From positions 44,102 through 108,101 of the forward strand of contig NW_013651698.1 in the NCBI RefSeq assembly GCF_000499385.1: DNA of 64,000 nt, written 5' to 3'. A program made the translations under genes and the position numbers. This document shows, piece after piece, positions 47,301 to 58,781 of this stretch; position 1 is the first letter of the stretch, and each line of letters begins with the position of its first letter. Source of the stretch: Eimeria necatrix. Taxonomy: Eukaryota; Apicomplexa; Conoidasida; Eucoccidiorida; Eimeriidae. The notes beneath the pieces were generated by a model, which was given only the letters and a program-made list of their open reading frames with translations, made no database searches and was not told where the DNA came from.

Positions 47301-50300
47301 TCTCCAGGAGACAACATTGTTTCTTTGTGGATAAGGGGTTCTGACGACACTCCAGGTGCGCCCGAAACCCTAAACCCTAAACCCTAAACCCTAATTTTGT
47401 CTGTTGGGGTTTGGGTTTCGTCTTTGGCCCTTGTGGAGCTGTGGACTCCATCACCTCCCCCATAGGCTTTTAGCCTTCTCTCTGCGATGCGCCTGAATGC
47501 TTTAAACCCAAATTGCCACAATTAGGGTTTAGGGTTTAGGGTTTGGGAGCACAGAGACTGAGGGGTTGAGGGAGACAAACGAGGCATATGTGTCGGGTGC
47601 GACGCCTCCCTAACGCCGCCCCTGATGAACTGTCACAACAACCATTTAGGGTTTAGGGTTTAGGGTTTAGGGTTTGGGGGAGGAAAGGGGCTTTTTTGAG
47701 GCAGATTGATGGGGAGGGTGTGAGGGTTTCAAGGCCTCCCAACGAGTTGAGTATCCCTTTTTAGAGTGGAAGAAGGGTTTAGTGTTTTGCCGAGGGTTTA
47801 GGGTTTGTTTCCAGCACGCAGGATTGTGGCCTAGGGTTTAGGGTTTGAGCGAGGGTTTAGCGTTTGCTCTGTTGGCCACTGCCTAGGGTTTAGACGTGCG
47901 TGGGCAGGGCTTGGAGCCCGCGCCCTCTCGGGCGCGCGTTGCTGCGACGGCGCAGGTTTAGGGTTTAGGGTTTAGGGTTTAGGGTTTAGGGTTTAGGGTT
48001 TGTCGCAGGGCGGCTGATCCTGGTGGAGGTTCCGAGCCGGCGGGAACTGGCCAGCAAAAACGTCTACAACGTCAAGGGCGCCGCCATGCACTGGCAAGGC
48101 AATGGCGACTTTTTGTGTTTGAGAACAATGGTGTTTAAAAAGACTGGAAAAAAAGGAAGAAAGGAATTTAGTCAGTTGGAGATTTTCCGCATGCGCGAAA
48201 AGGACATTCCCGTCGACAACCTCCAGCTCAACGACATAGCCGTCCAGCTCCACTGGGAGGAGGGTCCCAGTGCGCCCCAAACCCTAAACCCTAGCCCAAA
48301 CCCTAAACCCTAGCCCAAACCCTAAACCCTAGCAAGGGGGGCCCGAAACCCTGGCGCCGCGTGCGAGGGGTGGGGCAGAGCCTGATGGGGTCGGGGGCTG
48401 CAGGGAGTTTCCGGGAGAGCAGGCGGATGGTTTTTTCGGAGGGTTTAGGGTTTAGGGTTTAGGGTTTAGGGTTTGGCGCTGGGTCTTCAGGCAAGCGGTT
48501 CGTGCTCGTCGTTCAAGAAGAAGGGACAACCAACCAGAGCCTGCGCTTCTTCCGCGTCGCCGATGCCGCTGAAGGCAGTAAGGGTTTAGGGTTTAGGGTT
48601 TAGGGTTTAGGGTTTAGGGTTTGGAGCTGGGGTTTGGGGCTTGTGCGTAGCCTTCACGCGCAGACACCGACTAGGCTTGACCGAGCCCTCAAGAAGAGTG
48701 GCGGTTTTGGGTCGAGGGCTGAGAGCTGCACCGAGGGTTTAGGGTTTAGGGTTTAGGGTTTAGGGTTTAGGGTTTAGGGTTTGGGCGCTTCAGACGTGGA
48801 GACGAACAAGAGAGACACGATAATGACTCATTCTTTCGACATTCCCAACTACATGAACTTTTTAAAATGGTCTCCTTTTGGATCTTATTTTGTCTTGGCA
48901 TCTTTGAGCACTTACGGGACAGTGATGTTTTGCCACTTGAACGACCAGGACAAAGTCGAGGTCCGCGGCCCAAACCCTAAACCCTAAACCCTAAACCCTA
49001 AACCCTCGCTGCAGGCGTTGCTGCTGTTGCGTCGGCCGCGGCGCCTCGCACGGGCCGCTGTTCCCGCGGCGCGTCTGCTGCGGCCTGCGGGCGGCGGGCC
49101 GCTGCCCGCGCGGCGCCGCAAACCCTAAACCCTAAACCCTAAACCCTAAACCCTAAACCCTTGCGCTGCAGGTGCTGCACCAAGACGAACACTACATGTG
49201 CAACGAAGTCCGCTGGTCCCACTGCGGAAGATATTTGGCCACTTGCGTGGTTATGCCCCTCGTAAGTGGGGCGCAGGCCTACAGGTTTGGAGACAACACT
49301 GGCTTCAACATCTGGACTTTCCAGGTGAGGGTTTAGGGTTTGCGAGGGTTTAGGGTTTGCGAGGGTTTGGGGTTTGCGAGGGTTTGGGGTTTGCGAGGGT
49401 TTGGGGCTTGCCGGCGTTGGGGCTTGCGAGCCTTTGGGGTTTGTTGAGGGGTTGTTGCTGCGCGGCTGCGGGGGAGAACAGGTCCGGGCCTGCTGCGGCG
49501 GCGGGGTTTAGGGTTTAGGGTTTAGGGTTTAGGGTTTTGCTGCAGGGGAAGCTGCTGGAAAAGACCAAGAAGGAAAACTTCTATCAGTTCCTCTGGAGGC
49601 CTCACCCCCCGACTTTGCTGACGGAGAAGCAGCTCGACGACATCAAGAAGCGGATGAAGGAACACAGGTTTGGCTTTGAAGCTGAGGGTTTAGGGTTTAG
49701 GGTTTAGGGTTTAGGGTTTAGCGTTTGGTTTCGCTCTCTCTTCTGGGGCTCACGCGTAGCCCAAGCCGGCGCTTGGCGCCGTGCCAGCTGCAGCTGCTGG
49801 GCGTGTGGGGCTTCGGCAGAGTAGGGTTAAGGGTGTAGGGTTAAGGGTTTAGGGTTTGGGGCTTAGGGTTTAGGGTTTAGTGTTTAGGGTTTGTGTGCAG
49901 CAAGAGGTACGAGGCGGAGGACGAGAGACTCCGCAGCGAGAAACGCCGAGCCTTCTTGAAGCAGCGGGAAGAGGAAAGTGAAAAGTTCCAGCAGATCTTG
50001 GATGAGCTTGAGGCCTGGAAGATGAAACATGTGAGGGTTTAGGGTTTAGGGTTTAGGGTTTAGGGTTTGGGGTTTGGGTTTCAAATGACTTGGGGGGTTC
50101 AGGGTCCACTACTCAGGAGAGCAAGTGGCGCGTGGGCCGTAGAGTGTGGCGCGTCGGGCTTTCCGCACTTCTCTAGGGTTTAGGGTTTAGGGTTTAGGGT
50201 TTAGGGTTTGGGGTTTGTTTTGGGTTTGCTGCAGCCCAAGTACGAAGAGTGGTGCAGAGCCCAGGAGGAATTCGACACGTGGTTTGAGTGGGAGTATAAG

Positions 50301-50351
50301 GAGGAGATAATAGAGGAGGAGCTGGACGTGAAGCAAGAAGTTATTTGCTAG
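44390..50351 (+). CDS. EIF3B: eukaryotic translation initiation factor 3 subunit b, 15 exons
   Basis: eIF3b is a core scaffold subunit of eIF3 with an RRM and a large beta-propeller. Exons: 44390-44435, 44664-44812, 45019-45328, 45534-45767, 46248-46315, 46548-46647, 46853-47022, 47220-47355, 48009-48263, 48491-48577, 48794-48960, 49172-49324, 49546-49667, 49901-50030, 50235-50351. All are GT/AG and in phase: 747 residues, the usual size. An acidic N-terminus (SDDSDEDEE) precedes the RRM (VGADRLEKL, GCCFLTFPS, LNGYKIDKRHTFRAAL). Propeller landmarks include VQWSPQGSFLATFH, GIALWAG, FSPKETYMLSW, FEWSPGDNIVSLW, MHWQGNGDFLC, EIFRMREKDIPVD and GFNIWTFQGKLLEK. The C-terminus has FLWRPHPPTLLTEKQ and a charged coiled coil. 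All 14 introns contain telomere-like repeats. Amino-acid runs are absent, unlike in the CAG-rich genes. Confidence 0.95.
45771..45925 (+). repeat. long telomere-like array in eIF3b intron 4
   Basis: About 20 nearly contiguous TTTAGGG units, with some TTTGGGG variants, form one of the longest telomere-like arrays in the window. It begins four bases after the GT donor. It is inside an intron, so it is not a telomere. Confidence 0.95.
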
Positions 50352-51530
50352 GCAAACCGCAAACCCTAAATTAGGGTTTAGGGTTTAGGGCTCACAGGGC
50401 GCAGGTTTGAGGGTCGCCTGGCTCGGCGGAACTCTGGGAATCCAAACGCAAAACCCTTGCAGCACTGAAACCGCAAAAGGCAACATAAATGCCATGCCCT
50501 GATTTCTGGGGTTTAGGGTTTAGGGTTTAGGGTTTAGAGAAAACTTTTGACACCTAGGACTCCCCAAGCTGGCGGGGCTGTTGAAGTGTTTTGAAGCTCT
50601 TGTCTGCTGTTGGTCTAAAACCACCCGAAACCCTAAAACCCTAAACCCTAGATATTATATCCAAAACAGTGTGTAGTGATTGCTCCAAACCCTCGCACGG
50701 CGCAAACCCTAAACCCTAGCGCAGCATAAACGCCAAACCCTACCAGGGTTGCGAGTCGGACAGGGGATAAACCCTAGTCGCTCTTTTCACTCTGCAAAAG
50801 ACACGAGCTGCAGAACAGCTCCAGGATCGCCAAACCCTAAACCCTAGGAGGGTTTAGGGTTTAGGGTTTGGGGTCTCGAGGTGACTTGCTGCGGCAGGCG
50901 AGCGGCCTTCGGCGGCGGTCGCAGGAGCCCAAACCCTAAACCCTAAAAGGGCGCAAAGAAATCTTGAAATATTTGAAATTATTTATTTAAAAAATGAAAA
51001 TTGACAAAAATATAAAAACAAATGCCTTAAGTGAGGCAGGGAAACGCAAAAGGCGCAATGGCCGCGCCACGTAAACCCTAAACCCTAAACCCTCAAATGC
51101 TTGAATGGGCTGCTGGGGTTTAGGGTTTGTGAGGCCTTTCCTTTGATGTCTTCGCTTCACATGTTTAACCTTCTGTTCATTTGTTCTAGGATTTAGGGTT
51201 TAGGGTTTAGGGTTTCGGGTTTAATGCTTCAGCAGCACACCTCCGGCAGCGACGACTGCTGTGGGATTAGCACCAACCCAAAACCCTAAACCCTAAACCC
51301 CAAACTGTGGATCTTACTTTTTATTCCTAAACCCTGGAGTTCCCTGGACTTCAAAACCCCCCAACTCTTGCTGCTGAACCCTAAACCCTAAACCCTAGAC
51401 CCTTAGGGGGGACTTCGCTGGCGGTCTACTCCGATGCTGGGGTTAAGAGGCTACACACTGCCCACCAAACCCTAAACCCTAAACCCTAATGTCTCCTTTT
51501 TTAAACAGACTCGGCAGAGCCGGCCGTGGG
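50352..51530. repeat. spacer with telomere-like units in both orientations
   Basis: This is the eIF3b 3' flank and the region 5' of the M3 homologue. Short groups of TTTAGGG and CCCTAAA alternate with unique stretches of 50-150 bp. An A/T-rich patch lies at about 50960-51040. No gene is seen. Confidence 0.8.
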
Positions 51531-51602
51531 ATGCAGCAGCAGCTGTTGCTGCTGCTGCTGCTGCTGCTGTCTTCACTGGTGCTTCAGGTGCGATGGTGGG
51601 GT

Positions 51603-51633
<31 letters not shown>

Positions 51634-52905
51634 ACTACTGCTGCTGCTGCTGCTACTAAATCCGTTGATTCTGCTGCTACTGTTTCTGCTGCTGCCTCTG
51701 TCAATAACACTGCTCCTTCCGACAAAGTATGGGCACTAGGGTTTAGAGTATGGGGGTCAGCGGCTAGGGCTTAGGGTTTAGGGTTTAGGGTTTAGGGTTT
51801 AGGGTTTAGGGTTTTCTCCTTTTGCTTGTGATTCTGCAGCAAGGATCATGCGAAGGTGAGCCTAAGAAAATGTGCTGGAAGCCAAAACCTGATTCCTAAA
51901 CCCTAAACCCTAAACCCTTGGAGCTTTAAGTTCCAGTCCCTCCACCAACGAACTGCTAAACCCTAAACCCTAAACCCTGATTTTGCGTGGTTTGCGCTAG
52001 AACCTCCGTTGCCGGAGTTTGCGTTGGGGGAGCGGTTTGGACACAAAGCGACCCTAAACGCTAGAAACCAACACCCAAACCCTAAACCCTAAACCCTAAA
52101 CCCTAAACCCTAAACCCTAAACCCTGATTTTGCGTGGTTTGCGCTAGAACCTCCGTTGCCGGAGTTTGCGTTGGGGGAGCGGTTTGGACACAAAGACATT
52201 TTTGCTGCTTCGTTTTGGAGTCAGTTGAGGGTTTTGCGGAAAAGGGCGCGAGGGTTTGAGAAAGGGTTTAGAGGAAGGGTTTGCACTCACCTCGAAGAAA
52301 CCCTCCAAACCCTCGAAAAGATCCACAGCGATGCTGCTGCTGCTCTTTCGTTTGCTGCTCTTGCTGCTGACAAACAACTCGACAATGAGGAGCTCCAGAG
52401 AGAAAAAGCCAAAGTCGAACACTTCGTCCTCACCGAGTCCGAAACCCTAAACCCTAAACCCTAAACCCTAAACCCTAAACCCTAGAGTTGCAGCAGCAGC
52501 TGCTGTTTGACGCAGCCCTGCAGCGCAGGCGAAGGGCCTCTCGCCCTCGCGTGTCCTCCTCTCGCCTGTCCAGCGGACTGCACCCCAAACCCTAAACCCT
52601 AAACCCTAAACCCTAAACCCTAGTTGGTGGTTTGCGGCGGCAGGGTGACTCCGCACTTGCTGTTTTTCGAGCTGGAGGCTCGCGGGATTCCCGCGGACTG
52701 GGTGTCTGTACACCTGAAGCGCTCGGGGTTTTTGAAAAGCCGCAAAAGTTATTTGGCACTTTTATTTCAGCAGCAAAAACATTTGCTGCCTTGGGAAGCA
52801 GAAGCAGTTTTGGAAGAACGCAAACCCTTCGAAGGATCTCTTGCTGCTCTTGCTGCTCTAAGGAGACAGCTGGCTTTGGCCCGCGTCGAGTCTCCTTTCG
52901 AGCCC

Positions 52906-52947
<42 letters not shown>

Positions 52948-54179
52948 GCGGCAGCGGGGGGGGAGAGCAGCAGCAGCAGCGCCGGGGACTGCAGCAAGGC
53001 AGACGCTGCTGCTGCAGCAGCAGACACAAAAAAGAAAGCCGCGAAAAGCAAACACAGCAGCAGCAGCAGCAGCAGCAGCAGCACTATCTCCCTTGCTGCA
53101 GCGCAGCAAGCCATGCAGCACCCCAGCCAGGCCGTGCGAAAGCGAGCGTTGGAAGTCATTGACAAGTAAACCCTAAACCCTAAACCCTAAACCCTAAACC
53201 CTAAACCCTAAACCCTGATGTCGCTGACAAATTTGGCGAAGTGTAGACTCCGCCATGGCTCTTCGCCTGGAGCTGCGGGGGCTCCGGGTCTTCTCTGCGA
53301 TCTGCTCTGCTTCGAGGGTTTAGGGTTTTGGGTCTAGGGTTTAGGGTTTAGGGTTTAGGGTTTAGGGTTTAGGGTTTGGGATGCAGAGCCATTAGAGAGC
53401 AGCGGCTAGACGTGCTCGCTGCTGTTTCTTTTAATGCTGTTGCTGGGGCCTGGGCCATAGACAACAAGCAGCGCAAGTACCCAGTAAGCCTAAACCCTAA
53501 ACCCTAAACCCTAAACCCTAAACCCTAAACCCTTGAAAGCATGCGCAGCCACTTTCAAAGCGCCAACGCGCTATCTTTTCTTTCTCTCTCCCCTTTTGTT
53601 TTCTTTTTTGTCTTTTTTTTTGTTTTCTTTTTTTATTCTCCTTTTCTTCTTTTTATTTCTTTTTATTTTCTTTCTTCTTTTCTCTTTCTTTTTTTCCTTT
53701 TTTCTCCTTCTTTCTCTTTTTCTTTTTTTTGTTTCCTCTTTTCTCTCTTTCTTTCTCCCTTTTGTCTTTGTTATCTTCAAACCCTCGTAAACCCTCGTAA
53801 ACCCTCGTAAACCCTCGCAAACCCTCGCAAACCCTCAAAAACCCTCGTAAACCCTCGCAAACCCTCTTAAACCCTCGTAAACCCTCGCAAACCCTCTTAA
53901 ACCCTCGTAAACCCTCGCAAACTCTCGTAAACCCTCTTAAACCCTCGTAAACCCTCGCAAACCCTCATAAACCCTCGTAAACCCTCGCAAACTCTCGTAA
54001 ACCCTCGCGTTTGTGGCTGCAGTTCCTGCGATCGAAGCGCAATTTGCTGCTGGGGGTTCCCGATGCTGCTGCTGCTGCTCTTGTTGCTGCTGTTCGCCTC
54101 GAAGGCCCTTCACTCGCCCGCCGCTTCTACGCACTCAAGAAGCAACTGCTGCAGCAACTCGCTCATATCCCAGTACTGC

Positions 54180-54270
<91 letters not shown>

Positions 54271-54525
54271 AGTGATGATGGTGATGTTGGTGATGATGAT
54301 GATGGCGATGATACTTTGTTGCTGCTTTGCTGCTGCTTTGGTGCTGCTTTGCTGCTGCTCTGGTGCTGCTGCTGCAGCTGCTGGTATTGCTGCTGTTGTT
54401 GTCGTCGTTGTTGTTATTGCTGTTGCTGCAGCTGCTGTTGCTGCTGCAGCGGCCTTGTGTCTGTTTGCTGCTGCTGCTGATGCTGCAGCATTTCACCTCC
54501 CGTTGCAGATTAGCGTTGTGTCTGT

Positions 54526-54565
<40 letters not shown>

Positions 54566-57155
54566 AGTCCTTTAGTTTTTCGGACCGTTTGTCTCCAGTT
54601 CGGGGGAATTGGAAAAGTCCCCTTTTCAGCTGGTCTGCTGCAGTGTCTCTGGTGCAGCAGGCGTTTGCTGCTGCGCTGCCGCCGTGCGAGCAGCAGCTGC
54701 TGCTGCTGCTGCAGCAGCAGCAAATCGACGCAGCAGCCAAACCCCACAAAAGACCCGGCAACTTCACAAGACCCTCCAGTCCCTTTAAAGGCCCTTTTGT
54801 CTTTTTGTCTTTTCAAGGATCTCCTGCAGATGTCCGCGCCCTCGCCAGAGAAACAAGTCCGAAAAAAAATATTTTTGAATTTATTTTCCACTTTTTTGTC
54901 TCTTTTTCTTCTTTTTTGTCCCCTTTTGTCTCCTTTTTAAGTTGCCTCTTTGTGTCTCTTTTTGTCTTCTTTTTTCTCCTTTTCTTTTTATCTTTTTTTG
55001 TCTCTCTTTTTCTTTTTTGTCTCTTCTTGTCTCCTTTTCTATTTATCTCCTTTTGTCTCTTTTTAGTTTTTTTGGTCTTCTTCTTTGTCTTCTTGTTCTT
55101 TTTTGTTTTATCTTTTTTTCATTCTTTTTGTCTCTTTTGTTTCCTTTCCTTTTTCTCTTTTTTTTCTTTTTCTTTTTTTTCTTTTTTCCTTCCGCTTTTA
55201 TTGTCTCCGTTGTTTTGTCTCTTTTGTTTCTTTCTCTGTTTTTCTTTTTTTAATTTTATTTATTTTTTTTCATTTCTTTTTTTTATTTTTTTATTTCCTT
55301 TCACTCTTTGCCCCTCACTTCCCATTTCACAGCATTGCGAGATGATGGCAGCCATTCGAAATTCCACTATTTAGGGTTTAGGGTTTAGGGTTTAGGCTCT
55401 GGAGTTTAGGGTTTAGGCTTTGGGGCTTATGGCTTAGGCCTTGGGATTTGAGGTTTAGACTTTGGGGGTTGTCGTCTAGGGCTTAAGATTTAGGGTTTAG
55501 GGTTTAGGGTTTAGCGCCTAGGCATTCGGGTTCAGGAATTAGGGTTTAGGGTTTAGGGTTTCGCTTCCACAGCCTGGCTATGCGACGACTTTCACTCTAT
55601 GCCAGCCTATGCTCTCCCGTACCCTCATTCCCGAAATTGAGCTCTCGAGCTCAGGCTTTAGGGTTTAGGGTTTAGGGTTTAGGGTTTAGGGTTTAGGGTT
55701 TAGGGTTTGTGCGCAGCCTACGCGTGCTTGCTGGCCCTGCGCAAACCCCTGGGGCCCCTCGCGTGGGCGGAAGCCTCCTTCCCGCACTGCGCCCGCTGTC
55801 CAGGGCCTAGGTTTTAGGGCCTAGGGTTTAGGGTTTAGGGTTTAGGGTTTAGGGTTTAGGGTTTAGGGTTTGTGTGCAGCCTACGCGTGTTTGCTGGCCC
55901 TGCGCAAACCCTTGGGGCCCCTCGCGTGGGCCCCCCCGAGGGCCCTGGGCGCAGCGGCGAGCCACTTGGGGGAGCATTTGGTGAACTTGGCTTTGCGGGC
56001 GGGGGCCCCGGGGGCCCCCCAGCGCCTTTCGCAGGTCCAAACCCTTCTTTTTTTCTGTCTTTTCAAACCCTTTTGAAGCCTTGTAAACCCTCTTTTAGTG
56101 TTTCTTTTTAAACCCTCTTTTTCTGCTTTTTTTCTGCTTTTTGATGAGTTTTGGACAGCTTTTCCGGGCTTTTTGGGCCTCTATTCCGCTCTTTTCGCAC
56201 TCTTTTTGGACGTTTTTCTGAACTCTTTTTGGTGTTTTTCAAAACACTTTTAAACTATTTTTGTATTTCTTTTGAATCCTTTTCTGGGTTCTTTTGGTCC
56301 TTCTTTTGACGGCGTTTTTCTGCTTTTTTTTACATTTTATTTTATTCTTTTTTCTGTTTTTGAAGACCTGTGCACCTTCTCTGTGCCAACTTCGGTCACT
56401 TTTTCGTCTCCTTTTTGTTTCTTTTTGGTTTTGTTTTTGTCGAATTTTTTGTCTCCTTTTTTCTCTTTTTTGTCTTCTCATTTGTCCCCTTTTTGCTTCC
56501 TTTTTGTCTCTTTTTTGTCTCCTTTTTTCTCCTTTTTGTCTCTTTTTTTTCTGTCTTTTTTGTCCCCTTTTTGTTTCTTATTTGCATCATTTTCTAATCT
56601 TTTTGTGCCTTCAGGTCTTTTTCTGAATTTTTTTTTGGATTCTCATATCTTTAATTCTTGTTTTTTATTTCTTTTATTTCTTTCATTTCTTTCATTTCTT
56701 TCATTTCTTTTATTTCTCTTTTCTTTTTTATTTTTTTATTTTATTTTTTCAAAAATAATTTTTTCCCGCAGGTAATGGACGAGCTGGACAACGCCGTCAA
56801 CTCCATCATCCGCCAAATCTCATACGACAGATTCGAGGCAACTCCAAACCCTAAACCCTAAACCCTAAACCCTAAACCCTAAACCCTAAACCCTTAACCC
56901 TTGGTTGCAGACCCTAGGCCTTGGGTTGCGAGCAGAAGCCGGGACCAGGAGAGACCACGCAGCTGCACGAGAGAAGGCACAGAAAATTGCATGCCCTAAA
57001 CCCTAAACCCCAAACCCTAAACCCTAAACCCTAAACCCTAAACCCTTTTTCTGTAGCTGTTCTTTGCAGGAGCTTGTTCATGAGGCGCGGCAAGAAGGTT
57101 TGCTGTTTCCCGATCAAATTGAGCAGCTCTGGCTACAGGCGACGCAGTGAGGAGC

Positions 57156-57209
<54 letters not shown>

Positions 57210-58268
57210 GTAGGTAGTGTCGCTAGAGTGTGTGGGGACCCAGGACACAGCAGCAGCACAAGAGGAGCAGCAGCAGCGCAGCAGAAGCACATCAGCAGCT
57301 CTTTAGCTAGCTGAGTTGCCAGGAAGCCTCCCATCTAGCTAGCCGCCTAATTAGCTAGCTAGCTAGCTAGAATAAGTAGTTAAGTTCGACAGCTAGCCAG
57401 CTAGCTAGCTAAAGAGCTGCTGCTGCTGCTAGCTAGGTAGCCAGCTAGCTAGCTATTGCACAAATGCGGCGTGGAGGCTTCAAAAGCCATTACAGACCTG
57501 TCCGGCCCCCAAAAGAACAACGAAACACCCAAAAGCAAAGGGGGGCCCCCAGGGGCCCCCTGGGGGCCCCCAGGGGCCCCCTGGGGGCCCCCAGGGGCCC
57601 CCTGGGGGCCCCCGGGGGCCCCCAGGGGCCTGGGGGGCCCCCTCGGGGCCCGCCGGGGGCCCCCCGGGGCCTGGGGGGCCCCCTCGGGGCCCCCCGGGGG
57701 CCCCTTGCGGGCTGGAAGAGAACTAATGGGTATGAATTTGTTTGCTGCTGAGTTTCAGGGAAATGTTTGGGCCCCCGGGAACAGTCTTTGACTCTTATGG
57801 GCCCATTGGCCGCACGTGGGCCCTCGTGCAGCATTTCCATGCAGAGCCCTTCAGCGTTTATTTGTATGCCTTGGGGCCCCTCCTCGCAGAGCTCATGGCC
57901 TCCAGGCTGGCGGGGGCCCCCGGGGGGCCCCCAGGGGGCCCCCTTGGGGGGCCCCTGGGGGGCCCCCTGGGGGGCGGGGGGCCCCCTGTGGGGGGCGATC
58001 CCGGGGTGGCCCCGGGGGGGGCCACAAGGGGGGCCCTCGGGGGGACCCCCGGGGGGGGCCCCGCAGGGGCCCCCCTGGGCAGGGGCCCCAAGGGGGGCCC
58101 CAGGGAGGCGAACAGGGGGCCCTTCAGGGGAAGCGGGGCACAGGGGGGCCCCCCAGGGGCCCCCGGGGGGGCCCCCGGGGGGGCCCCCGGGGCCCTCACG
58201 GAGCTGTTCTTGATTTTGGCTGAGTTCGGGGGGAAGGCAGAAGGAGGGGCCCTGGACGTTTACGGAAG

Positions 58269-58301
<33 letters not shown>

Positions 58302-58597
58302 GCTGCAGCGCGGGCTGCTGCTGCAGCGCGAGGCCCCCTTCCGCGCAGTGGAGACGGCGTACGAGGGAGACGGGGAGGAGTCTGGAGACGACCCCACAGA
58401 CGATCCCGGAGACGATCCCGGAGACGATCCCAGGCCCCTGGAAGAGCAGCCGCTGCTGTTTTCGCAACTTTTCGAAAGTCTTAAATTAAATCCCCAAGAT
58501 GTCAGTGTTTGGCAAGAGGCCCTGAAGAGACACTTAGGTGGGGTGTACGTACACCCCACAGGCCTGGCTCGCTGCTGCGCACTTCGCGCGCCCTCCG

Positions 58598-58628
<31 letters not shown>

Positions 58629-58747
58629 TTTGCTGCTGTTGCTGCTGCCGCTGCTGCTGCTGCTGCTGTTGCCGCTGCTACTACTGCTGCTGCCGCCGTT
58701 GCTGCTGCTGTCGCGGATGCTGTTGTTGCTGCCTCTACTATAGTAGC

Positions 58748-58781
<34 letters not shown>

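Noticed and set aside
51526..51774. Poly-Cys/Ala frame as the first exon of the M3 homologue
   Set aside because: It needs a GTG start. The ATG at 51531 in another frame gives a signal-like peptide and also joins exon 2 in phase at 51587.
54526..55374. A 282-codon open frame across the polypyrimidine tract
   Set aside because: The Phe/Leu/Ser-rich part comes only from T-rich sequence lacking stops. Only its first 96 codons match PepF, and they end at a GT donor.
55332..55376. Possible active-site exon of the M3 homologue reading HCEMMAAI after a CACAG acceptor
   Set aside because: Neither phase works: one frame hits TAG, and the other cannot join exon 8 in frame. Skipping it gives a gap-free family alignment, so I treat it as intron.
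57490..58467. 325-codon minus-strand open frame opposite exon 11 of the M3 homologue
   Set aside because: It is Gly/Pro-rich only because the GGGGCCCC repeats are self-complementary; the plus strand carries the family homology.
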